From NCBI RefSeq assembly GCF_900101685.1, contig NZ_FMZZ01000016.1:1-64000 (forward strand): a stretch of DNA of 64,000 nucleotides, given 5' to 3'. Position 1 is the stretch's first letter, and every line of letters starts with the position of its first letter. The notes beneath the pieces are model-generated. The model made no database searches and was not told the DNA's origin. It saw only the letters and a program-made list of their open reading frames with translations. The position numbers were made by a program, and so were the translations under genes. This DNA is from Actinokineospora iranica (GTDB lineage Bacteria > Actinomycetota > Actinomycetes > Mycobacteriales > Pseudonocardiaceae). Shown piece after piece: positions 53,138 to 60,691 of the stretch.

Positions 53138-53163
53138 TGTGGATAACTTCGGCCTGTGGATAA
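53138..53163 (+). promoter_or_regulatory. Two perfect DnaA boxes, direct repeats
   Basis: The nonamer TGTGGATAA (reverse complement of the DnaA box TTATCCACA) occurs at 53138-53146 and 53155-53163. The copies are 17 bases apart inside a duplicated ggcctgtggataacttc. They lie between tex and lutA. A single further perfect box is at 61967-61975. Confidence 0.7.
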
Positions 53164-53246
53164 CTTCGTCCGGCCCATCGCCGGACGTGCAATAAAGGAC
53201 AGCGACACGCCACGACGGCACGAGACTGGACTGGAAGGGAGGACCG

Positions 53247-53981
53247 ATGCGCGTAGGGCTGTTCGTGACCTGCTTCAACGACACCTTGTTCCCCGCGTCG
53301 GCACGCGCGGTCGTGCGCGTGCTGGAAAGGCTGGGGCACGATGTGGTGTTCCCGGTCACGCAGACGTGCTGCGGCCAGATGCACTTCAACACCGGCTACC
53401 AGCGGGAATGCGTTCCCCTGGTGCGCAAGTTCGTGGACGACTTCGCGGGCATCGACCATGTCGTGTCGCCCTCGGCGTCGTGCGTGGCGATGGTGCGCGA
53501 GTTCCACCCGAGGGTCGCCGAGATCGCCCGGGACGCCGGGCTTGCCCGAGCCGTGGCCGACACCTCGCCGCGGGTGCGCGAGTTCACCGAGTTCCTGGTC
53601 GACGTGCTTGGTGTGACCGATGTCGGCGCCGCTTTCCCCCATCGGGTGACTTATCACCCGACCTGCCACGGCTTGCGGACGCTGGGCCTGGCCGATCGCC
53701 CGACCAGGCTGCTTCGGGCGGTCCGCGGTCTGCGCCTGGTCGATTTGCCGGAAGCCGAGCAGTGTTGCGGGTTCGGCGGCACGTTCGCGCTGAAGAACGC
53801 GGACACATCGGTCGCCATGGGCGCGGACAAGTCCCGGCACGTCCGGGAGACCGGGGCGGAGGTGCTGGCTGCGGTGGACAATTCGTGCCTGATGCACGTC
53901 GGCGGCCTGCTCTCCCGCCAACGTTCAGGCGTTCGGGTGATGCATGTGGCGGAGATCCTGGCGAGCGGGGAGGGCCCATGA
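53247..53981 (+). CDS. lutA: L-lactate utilisation protein LutA (Fe-S, CCG domain)
   Basis: This 244-residue protein has two CCG-type domains. The cysteine motifs are visible in [22 protein letters not shown] and [13 protein letters not shown]. It acts with LutB and LutC to oxidise L-lactate to pyruvate. The ATG at 53247 follows GGAAGGGAGG. Its stop (TGA in ATGA at 53979-53981) coincides with the first bases of a 71-bp repeat that separates it from lutB. Confidence 0.9.
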   Translation: MRVGLFVTCFNDTLFPASARAVVRVLERLGHDVVFPVTQTCCGQMHFNTGYQRECVPLVRKFVDDFAGIDHVVSPSASCVAMVREFHPRVAEIARDAGLARAVADTSPRVREFTEFLVDVLGVTDVGAAFPHRVTYHPTCHGLRTLGLADRPTRLLRAVRGLRLVDLPEAEQCCGFGGTFALKNADTSVAMGADKSRHVRETGAEVLAAVDNSCLMHVGGLLSRQRSGVRVMHVAEILASGEGP

Positions 53982-54049
53982 GCGAGCTTGCGAGCGAATC
54001 ATCGACGCAGTGCGTAGGCCCGCGAGGCCACCGAACTTGTGAGGTGGCC
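53979..54049 (+). repeat. 71-bp dispersed hairpin repeat, copy B
   Basis: It is identical to copy A (37827-37897, minus strand) at 62 of 71 positions, with no gaps. It starts at the lutA stop and ends three bases before the lutB GTG, so it fills the whole intergenic gap. It has the hairpin ggccacc (54026-54032) / ggtggcc (54043-54049). The same bases could also be read as an out-of-frame MSELASE-like peptide, which I do not believe is translated. Confidence 0.85.
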
Positions 54050-54051
54050 CG

Positions 54052-55488
54052 GTGAGCGGGGTGTGGATGGGGATGCCCGCGTTCCCCGAAGCCGCTCGGG
54101 AAGCGTTGGCGGACGGGCAACTCCGGGCGAACCTGCGCACCGCCACGGGCACGATCCGGGCGAAGCGGGCGGCGGTCGTCGGCGAGCGGGCGGACTGGGA
54201 GCGGTTGCGGCTGGCGGGTCGCGCGATCAAAGACCGGGCACTGCGCGATTTGGACACCTACCTCGTGCGGTTGGAGGAACGGGTGACCGAGGCCGGGGGA
54301 GTGGTCCACTGGGCCCGCGACGCCGCCGAGGCCAACCGAGTCGTGATCGAGTTGGTGCGGGCCGCCGGTTCCGACGAGGTGGTCAAGGTCAAGTCGATGG
54401 CCACCCAGGAGATCGAGTTGAACGAGGCGTTGGCCGATGCCGGGATCACCGCCCACGAGACCGACCTGGCCGAGCTGATCGTCCAACTGGGACAAGACCG
54501 GCCCTCGCACATCCTGGTCCCGGCGATTCACCGCAACCGGTCGCAGATTCGCGATCTGTTCCGCCGCGCGATGCCCGGAGCGCCCGCGGACCTGACCGAC
54601 GATCCGGTGGCCCTGGCCGCCGCGGCTCGGGAACACCTGCGCCGCAAGTTCCTCTCCGCCAAGGTGGCGGTGTCCGGGGCCAACTTCGCCGTCGCCGAGA
54701 CCGGGTCGCTCGTGGTGGTCGAGTCCGAGGGCAACGGCCGGATGTGCCTGACCCTGCCCGAGGTCCTGATCAGCGTGGTCGGCATCGAGAAAGTGGTGCC
54801 GACCTGGGCCGATCTGGAGGTGATGCTGCAACTGCTGCCGCGCTCGTCCACCGGCGAGCGGATGAACCCCTACACCTCCACCTGGCGCGGCGTCACCCCT
54901 GGCGACGGTCCCCGCGAGTTCCACCTGGTGCTGTTGGACAACGGGCGCACCGCCGCGCTCGCCGACGACATCGGGCGGGACGCGTTGCGCTGCATCCGTT
55001 GCTCGGCCTGCCTCAACGTCTGCCCGGTCTACGAGCGCACGGGCGGGCACGCGTACGGGTCGGTGTACCCGGGGCCGATCGGCGCGATCTTGACGCCGCA
55101 GTTGCGCGGGGTCGACGCCGACCCCGTTTCCGCGAGCCTGCCGTACGCGTCGACCTTGTGCGGCGCGTGCTACGAGGTCTGCCCGGTGCTGATCGACATC
55201 CCGAAGGCGCTCACGCACCTGCGTGGCCAGGTCGTGGACGCCCACCGCGGCAAGCCTTCCGCGGAACGCCTCGGCATGGGGCTGGCCGCGTGGGTGTTCG
55301 CCCGCGCGGGCAGATTCGCCGCCGCGCAACGGCTTGCCGCCCTGGGCGGCCGCGTCCTCGCGCGGAAGGGGCGCATAGGCAGGCTTCCGGGTCCGCTCGC
55401 CGGGTGGTCCGACGCCCGCGACGCTCCCGTGCCCGCCGAGGAAACCTTCCGCGAGTGGTGGCTGAAGAACCGAGGGGAAAGCCGATGA
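54052..55488 (+). CDS. lutB: L-lactate utilisation protein LutB (Fe-S)
   Basis: This 478-residue iron-sulphur protein has the LUD domain in the middle (KVAVSGANFAVAETGSLVVV, GIEKVVPTWADLEVML). Two ferredoxin-type clusters are bound by CIRCSACLNVCPVY and CGACYEVCPVLIDIP near the end. It forms the electron-carrying part of the lactate-oxidising complex with LutA and LutC. It starts with GTG at 54052 after the dispersed repeat. lutC overlaps by four bases (ATGA). Confidence 0.92.
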   Translation: MSGVWMGMPAFPEAAREALADGQLRANLRTATGTIRAKRAAVVGERADWERLRLAGRAIKDRALRDLDTYLVRLEERVTEAGGVVHWARDAAEANRVVIELVRAAGSDEVVKVKSMATQEIELNEALADAGITAHETDLAELIVQLGQDRPSHILVPAIHRNRSQIRDLFRRAMPGAPADLTDDPVALAAAAREHLRRKFLSAKVAVSGANFAVAETGSLVVVESEGNGRMCLTLPEVLISVVGIEKVVPTWADLEVMLQLLPRSSTGERMNPYTSTWRGVTPGDGPREFHLVLLDNGRTAALADDIGRDALRCIRCSACLNVCPVYERTGGHAYGSVYPGPIGAILTPQLRGVDADPVSASLPYASTLCGACYEVCPVLIDIPKALTHLRGQVVDAHRGKPSAERLGMGLAAWVFARAGRFAAAQRLAALGGRVLARKGRIGRLPGPLAGWSDARDAPVPAEETFREWWLKNRGESR

Positions 55489-56099
55489 GCGCCCGAGCCG
55501 AGATCCTCGCCCGCATCCGCACTGCCCTGGGTGAGACACGGGAACCCGTTGCCGTTCCCCGGGATTACCACCGTGACGCGGGCGACATCGACGTGGTGGC
55601 CCTGTTCCAGGAGCGCGCGGCGGACTACCGCGCGGTCGTGCGCAGGGTCGCGGAGGTCGAGCTTCCCGCCGCGATATCCGACGCGTTACGCACGGCGAAG
55701 GCGCGCGCCGTCGTCGTCCCGCCGGACCTCCCAGCCGCCTGGGTGTCCGAAGTGGAGGGAGAAACCCGGCGCGACGAGCCGGCGCTGTCGGTGGCCGACC
55801 TCGACAGCGTGGACGCCGTGCTCACCGGATGCGCCGTCGCCATCGCGGAGACGGGCACCGTCATCCTCGACGCGGGTCCGGGACAGGGACGGCGGGCGCT
55901 CACCCTCGTCCCGGACGTCCACCTGTGCGTGGTCCGCGCGGCCCAGATCGTCGGCACAGTGCCGCAAGCCGTCGAAGCCGTCGACGGCGCCCGGCCGCTG
56001 ACCTGGATCAGCGGCCCGTCGGCCACCAGCGACATCGAACTGCATCGGGTGGAGGGGGTGCATGGTCCACGAAACCTCGTGATCCTCATCGCCGAATGA
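55485..56099 (+). CDS. lutC: L-lactate utilisation protein LutC
   Basis: This LUD-domain protein of 204 residues begins MSARAEILARIRTALG. It has VAIAETGTVILDAGPGQGRR in the C-terminal half, the usual LutC core, and PSATSDIELHRVEGVHGP, the family ending. It completes the lactate utilisation operon. Start and stop overlap lutB by ATGA, so translation is coupled. Confidence 0.92.
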   Translation: MSARAEILARIRTALGETREPVAVPRDYHRDAGDIDVVALFQERAADYRAVVRRVAEVELPAAISDALRTAKARAVVVPPDLPAAWVSEVEGETRRDEPALSVADLDSVDAVLTGCAVAIAETGTVILDAGPGQGRRALTLVPDVHLCVVRAAQIVGTVPQAVEAVDGARPLTWISGPSATSDIELHRVEGVHGPRNLVILIAE

Positions 56100-56628
56100 C
56101 AGCGCTCCGCCGCGCTTCGCGCCACCGCAAGGAGGGGACAGCACACCAGAAGGCTAAGAGCCAGAGGAAACGGCAGGACCAGCCTCGCGAAACACCGTCG
56201 CACCCTTGGGTTTTCCGACGGAGCCGTTCCGATCGGCGATGTCGGGTGCGGGGACGGTCGCGGCGACGCTGTTCCGGTGGCGACATACCCGTGGCATCCG
56301 AGACCGCCGCCGCGCTGTGGCCGCCCAGTGCGCATGTTGTTGGCGTGCCGGGGTTTCGGGCCAGCACGGGAAGCCGCGCGTTCGGAATCGGCTGCGCTGC
56401 CGCAGGTTGCCCTGGCTCATCGGTCCCCGGAGAGCCGCGGCCAGGCGGACGAACGTGACCTCGTCACACCCGGGGCGCGCGAACCACGGCCCTGCCGCGT
56501 CCCACCGCGGGCCTGCCGCGGTTCGCCACGCCAGCCACCCCCGGTGAGGGTGGTTGCCTTACGGGGGCGCTTCATGCCGTGGGGGCGAGGGCGTCGCGCT
56601 TTCCTTGCGGGGCTTCGTGCTGTGCGCG
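56100..56628. other. Intergenic after lutC
   Basis: About 530 bases with no supported gene. Short direct repeats of cgtggc/ccgcgg type occur, but no family-like reading frame. Confidence 0.4.
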
Positions 56629-56664
56629 GAACGGGCCCCGCTCCGAGTGGAACGAGGCCCGTTC
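56629..56664 (-). terminator. Hairpin after the cold-shock gene
   Basis: Nine-base arms gaacgggcc (56629-56637) and ggcccgttc (56656-56664) lie just downstream of the cold-shock gene stop in its own direction. This fits a terminator. Confidence 0.65.
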
Positions 56665-56684
56665 GGCAAAGACAGGGTCAGGCT

Positions 56685-56888
56685 TCAGATTACGGTCACA
56701 CCGGTGGCCTGCGGGCCCTTGGTGCCCTGGCCGACCTCGTAGCGCACCTTCTGGTTTTCCTCCAGAGTCCGGAAGCCGCTCGACTGGATCTCCGAGTAGT
56801 GCACGAACACGTCGGAGCTGCCGTCATCGGGGGCGATGAACCCGAAGCCCTTCTCCGAGTTGAACCACTTGACGGTGCCCTGGGCCAT
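56685..56888 (-). CDS. Cold-shock protein
   Basis: This 67-residue CspA-family single-stranded nucleic acid chaperone has the RNP motifs [11 protein letters not shown] and [10 protein letters not shown]. It opens with [13 protein letters not shown], as all members do. The ATG at 56888 has CTAGGAGATAAGC just before it. A palindromic element lies about 55 bases upstream of the start. Confidence 0.96.
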   Translation of the reverse strand: MAQGTVKWFNSEKGFGFIAPDDGSSDVFVHYSEIQSSGFRTLEENQKVRYEVGQGTKGPQATGVTVI

Positions 56889-56939
56889 GCTTATCTCCTA
56901 GACGTCCTGCTTGCGGTGACCGCTGCTGCGGACACCGGT

Positions 56940-56953
56940 CACCACCGGTGGTG
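56940..56953. promoter_or_regulatory. 14-bp palindrome upstream of the cold-shock gene
   Basis: caccaccggtggtg is a perfect palindrome about 52-65 bases from the start codon. It may lie in the untranslated leader or be an operator. No binder is known. Confidence 0.4.
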
Positions 56954-57346
56954 GAGGGCCGAACCGCCACCGCGCGAACACGGTGGCGAAGCGAGCGACC
57001 ACTGTCAGTCAACCACAACACGGGGTCTGGGGCGAGGCTCCGCGACCACCTTCACGCGGAGGTGGGCACGCCGGGAATCCAGCACCCCCAACGGTCACAG
57101 AGCCGAACGGCGGCAGCGGCGCCGTGGCATTCGGCCGCGCCGCGCCGGGGTCGGCGCAGCAGGCGCGGGTAGTCGGACGAGCATGTCGGCAGGTCCTGCT
57201 CCCTTGCCGGTTCACGTGGTGTTCGGGTGATTCGATGTCAACGTCGCTTGCCCCTGGCTGCCGTCACGTGCTCGACTTCTGTCCGCAACGCCTGCACACC
57301 CCGACGAATGGGAAAAACGGGATGCGGCGCGGTAAGCGGGGCACTC
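56954..57346. other. Intergenic between csp and the TetR gene
   Basis: About 390 bases with no supported gene. Nothing distinctive was seen apart from the palindrome just before it. Confidence 0.4.
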
Positions 57347-57916
57347 TTACTCCGCGAGCATCCCGGCGAGCAGTTCGTCGAAGGAGTCCCGTGTCTGCTC
57401 GCCGCTCAGCGTGACCCGGCCCGCGCCCGCGATCCGGTCGAAGATCGCCCCGTCGAGGAAGGCCACCAGGGCGCGGCCCTGGCGCTCCGGCGCGGTCGCG
57501 CCAGCCGCGGACAGCAGGGCCGCGGCCAGTTCCCGGTAGCGCTCGCCGACCGCGACCAACGCGGCGCGCAGTTCCGGGCGGCGGGTGGCTTCCAGGGACA
57601 GCTCGTACCGGGCCACCATCCGGTCCCGGTTCACCGTCGCCGCGCGGTCGACCATCGCCGCGATGATCGCCGCCAGCTGGGCGGCGTCCACCCGATCGGG
57701 GATCGGCGTGATCGGGGTCAGGTCCGCCGTGTCCAGCGTCGCCAGCCGGTCCACCGTCGCCGCCAGCAGGGCCTGCCGGGTGCGGAAGTAGTACGAGCTG
57801 GAGCCCTCCGGCAGCCCTGCCGCGCGGTCGACAGCGCGGTGGGTGAGCCCGCGTAGGCCGTCACGGGCGAGGGTGGTTATCGCGGCGTCGGTTATCTGGT
57901 CGCGGCGGTCTGTCAC
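57347..57916 (-). CDS. TetR family transcriptional regulator
   Basis: This 189-residue repressor has an N-terminal helix-turn-helix, ITDAAITTLARDGLRGLTHRAVDRAAGL, followed by GSSSYYFRTRQALL. The C-terminal domain is all-helical for ligand binding. It is divergent from a FAD monooxygenase gene. The 62-base spacer contains two copies of an inverted repeat that is almost certainly its operator. The GTG at 57916 has GGAGGAAG upstream. Confidence 0.92.
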   Translation of the reverse strand: MTDRRDQITDAAITTLARDGLRGLTHRAVDRAAGLPEGSSSYYFRTRQALLAATVDRLATLDTADLTPITPIPDRVDAAQLAAIIAAMVDRAATVNRDRMVARYELSLEATRRPELRAALVAVGERYRELAAALLSAAGATAPERQGRALVAFLDGAIFDRIAGAGRVTLSGEQTRDSFDELLAGMLAE

Positions 57917-57933
57917 GGGCTTCCTCCCCGGGT

Positions 57934-57968
57934 CTCTACAAGCGTAGAGTGGCTCTACGGATGTAGAG
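57934..57968. promoter_or_regulatory. Twin TetR operators
   Basis: Two copies of CTCTAC-N4-GTAGAG occur in succession: 57934-57949 and 57953-57968, 19 bases start to start. The second half of the right copy runs into the AGGAGG ribosome site of the monooxygenase, so binding would block both promoter and translation start. The spacer sequences are AAGC and GGAT. Confidence 0.8.
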
Positions 57969-57978
57969 GAGGCGCGCC

Positions 57979-59076
57979 ATGCGGACAGCGGCGGTGATTG
58001 GTGGCGGTATCGGCGGGCTCGCGGTCGCGGCGGGACTCGCGCGACGGGGCTGGGCGGTGCGGGTGCACGAGCAGGCGGCGGCGTTCGGCGAGGTGGGGGC
58101 CGGAATCTCGATCTGGGGCAACGCGCTGCGGGCGCTGGACGTGCTCGGAGTCGGGGACGCGGTGCGCGACGCCGGCGCGCGTCCTGGGCGGGGCGGCTTC
58201 CGGAACCGGCGCGGCCACTGGATCTTGCGCGGGTCTGGCGAACCCGGCGACCTGGTCATGGTGCACCGCGCCGACCTGCTGCGCATTCTGCTCGGCGCCG
58301 TTCCCGCCGAGGCCCTGCGCCCCGGTGAGCGGCGGCAGGACTTCCGCGTCGAGGGCGGCAGGGCCGTGATCGGTGAGGAAACCGTGGATCTCCTTATCGG
58401 CGCGGACGGTATGCACAGCGCTGTCCGGCGCGCGTTCTGGCCGGACGCGCCCGGCCCCGTCTACACCGGCCACACCGCGTGGCGGATGGTGCTTCCGGCC
58501 GCCGGGATCGAGCCGTTCGACGGCAGCGAGACCTGGGGCGCAGGAGACATCTTCGGCGCGTTCCCGATGGGCGCGGACCAGATCTACTGCTACGCGGCGG
58601 CGGTGCTCCCCGCGAACACCCGCCTGAACAGCGAGCGGGCCGAGTTGCGCCGCCGGTTCGCGGGCTGGCCGGAGCCGATCCCGTCGCTGCTTGCCGCCGT
58701 CGCGGAAGACGCCGTGTTGCGCCACGACCTGTACTACCTGCCGCCGTTGCCCTCTTATGTCCACGGCCCGGTAGCACTGGTCGGCGACGCGGCCCACGCC
58801 ATGTCGCCCAACCTCGGGCAGGGCGCGTGCCAGGCGCTGGAGGACGCGGTCACCCTCGCCGCCCTGGCCGGCACCGAGGACGGGCTGCGCCGGTACGACG
58901 AACTGCGCAGGCCGCGCAGCCAGTGGGTCTCGGCCCGCTCGCGGATGGCCGGAAAGCTCAACCACGTGGCCAACCGGCCCGCCGCCGCGCTGCGTGACAC
59001 CGCTCTGCGCCTGCTGCCGGACGCGCTGCTCCGCCGCTCCACCGCGCCCTTGCTCGACTGGCGTCCGCCGACCTAG
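57979..59076 (+). CDS. FAD-dependent monooxygenase
   Basis: This 365-residue flavoprotein of the PHBH fold has the dinucleotide-binding GGGIGGLAVAAGLARRGW. LLIGADGMHSAVR forms the middle FAD/NAD motif. GDAAHAMSPNLGQGACQALEDA is the C-terminal FAD-ribityl motif. It probably hydroxylates an aromatic or similar small molecule, using NAD(P)H and oxygen. It is divergent from a TetR repressor with clear operators, so its substrate or product is probably the TetR ligand. The ATG at 57979 follows AGGAGG. Confidence 0.92.
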   Translation: MRTAAVIGGGIGGLAVAAGLARRGWAVRVHEQAAAFGEVGAGISIWGNALRALDVLGVGDAVRDAGARPGRGGFRNRRGHWILRGSGEPGDLVMVHRADLLRILLGAVPAEALRPGERRQDFRVEGGRAVIGEETVDLLIGADGMHSAVRRAFWPDAPGPVYTGHTAWRMVLPAAGIEPFDGSETWGAGDIFGAFPMGADQIYCYAAAVLPANTRLNSERAELRRRFAGWPEPIPSLLAAVAEDAVLRHDLYYLPPLPSYVHGPVALVGDAAHAMSPNLGQGACQALEDAVTLAALAGTEDGLRRYDELRRPRSQWVSARSRMAGKLNHVANRPAAALRDTALRLLPDALLRRSTAPLLDWRPPT

Positions 59077-59113
59077 GCCCTGCCCGAGGCAGGACCTAGG
59101 GGAAACTCGGGGT

Positions 59114-59821
59114 GTGCGCCTCTCCCAACCCGACCTCTGGCAGCAGATCTTCGGCGACCAGTGGCAGCCGCCCGCGACGATGGTGCTGGTCACCGCCGCG
59201 TTCGCGATCGTCGTGGTCACCGTCAACGTCCTGTGGCGGCCCGCCCGCAACGTGATCACCATCGTGCACGAGGCCGGGCACGCCCTGGTCGCCGTGCTCG
59301 CGGGCAGGCGGCTGTCCGGCATCCGCCTGCACTCGGACACCTCCGGGGTCACCGTCTCGCGCGGCAAACCGGAGGGGCCGGGGATGGTGTGCACCGCGCT
59401 CGCGGGCTATATCGCGCCGTCGCTGCTCGGGCTCGCCTTCGCCGCGCTGCTGGGCGCCGACCGGGTCTCGGCCGTGCTGGTGATCTGCGCGCTGCTGCTG
59501 TTCGCGGTCCTGGTCATGATCCGCAACGCCTACGGGGTGCTGTCGATCGTCGCCACCGGCGCGGTGCTGTTCGCCGTGTCGTGGTTCGCCACCGACGAGG
59601 TCCAGGCCGCGTTCGCCTACCTGATCGCCTGGTTCCTGCTGCTCGGCGGGGTCCGGCCGGTCGCGGAGCTCCAGTCCAAGCGCAGGCGCGGGCACGCCCG
59701 TGACTCCGACGCCGACCAGCTGGCCCGCCTCACCGGGGCGCCCGGCTTCTTCTGGGTGGGCTCGTTCGCGCTGATCAACCTCGGCGCTCTTGTCCTCGCT
59801 TGCGGCTGGCTCTTGCTCTGA
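59114..59821 (+). CDS. M50B-like membrane metalloprotease
   Basis: This 235-residue membrane protein has the zinc-binding HEAGH in TIVHEAGHALVAVLAGR and about six hydrophobic segments. It matches the peptidase M50B-like group. The second-motif region reads RNAYGVLSIVATGAVL, without the classical LDG. The function is unknown, perhaps intramembrane cleavage or a non-catalytic relative. The GTG at 59114 follows a GGGG-rich leader after the monooxygenase gene, with which it may be cotranscribed. A tandem repeat runs from just after its stop into the convergent gene. Confidence 0.83.
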   Translation: MRLSQPDLWQQIFGDQWQPPATMVLVTAAFAIVVVTVNVLWRPARNVITIVHEAGHALVAVLAGRRLSGIRLHSDTSGVTVSRGKPEGPGMVCTALAGYIAPSLLGLAFAALLGADRVSAVLVICALLLFAVLVMIRNAYGVLSIVATGAVLFAVSWFATDEVQAAFAYLIAWFLLLGGVRPVAELQSKRRRGHARDSDADQLARLTGAPGFFWVGSFALINLGALVLACGWLLL

Positions 59822-59824
59822 CCG

Positions 59825-59870
59825 CAGGCCTCATTATCCAGGCCTCTTATCCAGGCCTCTTGTTCAGGCC
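59825..59870. repeat. 13-bp imperfect tandem repeat at convergent stops
   Basis: About three and a half copies of ccaggcctcttat run from three bases after the M50B stop to inside the convergent methyltransferase stop (59864-59866). Confidence 0.85.
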
Positions 59871-60619
59871 AGGGTGGCGCCGACGAACTGGGTCACCCCC
59901 GCGAACCGGGTCTCGACCTCGGTGAAGCCGCGTTCGACGAGCAGGTTCGCGATCTCGTCCCGGTCGAACATCCGCTGGCCGGACAGCGCGCCCAGCACGG
60001 TGTCCGCAGCGCGGGCGGGCTGCCAGGGGTGCCGGGCCGTGGTCAGCAGGGCCACGCGCCCGCCGGGGCGCAGCACCCGGGCGAACGACGACAGCGCCAC
60101 CGCGGGCTCGGCGAACATGTGCAGCGCCGCGAAGCAGCACACCGCGTCCACGGACGCGTCGCGCAGGGGCGGTCGGACGGCGTCGGCGCGCAGGTAGGCC
60201 ACCGGCGCGGTCCGCGGTGTGGCGGCGACGGCCTTCTCGAGCATCGGCACGGACGCGTCGAGGCCCACCGCGAGACCGTCCGGGCCGACCGCGTCACCGA
60301 AGTGCCGGGTAAAGCCGCCGGTTCCGCACGCGACGTCGAGGACAGTGCTACCGGGCGCCAACCCGAGCAGCCGCACGGCCAAGGAGCGCTCGTCCGCCAT
60401 GCTCGGCCCGGCCTGCCCCTTGGCGACCCGCCCGAGAGCGGGCCGCCACCAGCGCTCGTAGACCGTCGGGACAAGACCGGTGCGCATAAGCCGCTGCGCC
60501 AGACCGGTCGGCGGCCCCGCCTGGTCGGCCTCTCCCAGGAGGTCCAGGTAGCCGTGCGCGGTGTCGGGGGTGGCGGGTGGCTCGGCCAGCAGGTCGAGCA
60601 GGGCGCGGTGCGGGGTCAC
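59864..60619 (-). CDS. Class I SAM-dependent methyltransferase
   Basis: This 251-residue methyltransferase has motif I VLDVACGTGGFTRHFGDAV and an acidic strand-2 end (VGLDASVPMLEKAV). The SVDAVCCFAALHMFAEPAVALSSFARVLRPGGRVALLTTARH region holds motifs II and III. The N-terminal helical part is typical of UbiE-like or phospholipid-methylating types; the substrate is unknown. It starts with GTG 60619, close to and divergent from proA (72 bases). Confidence 0.87.
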   Translation of the reverse strand: MTPHRALLDLLAEPPATPDTAHGYLDLLGEADQAGPPTGLAQRLMRTGLVPTVYERWWRPALGRVAKGQAGPSMADERSLAVRLLGLAPGSTVLDVACGTGGFTRHFGDAVGPDGLAVGLDASVPMLEKAVAATPRTAPVAYLRADAVRPPLRDASVDAVCCFAALHMFAEPAVALSSFARVLRPGGRVALLTTARHPWQPARAADTVLGALSGQRMFDRDEIANLLVERGFTEVETRFAGVTQFVGATLA

Positions 60620-60691
60620 GCCGCCATCGGACCACGGACGTCAATGAGGCACACTTTGATCCTCCGACCAGGCAGGACGAAGGGATCCACC

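Noticed and set aside
53978-54055. Short reading frame MSELASES... between lutA and lutB
   Set aside because: It is the translation of the dispersed 71-bp repeat. The same element elsewhere is not in a coding context.
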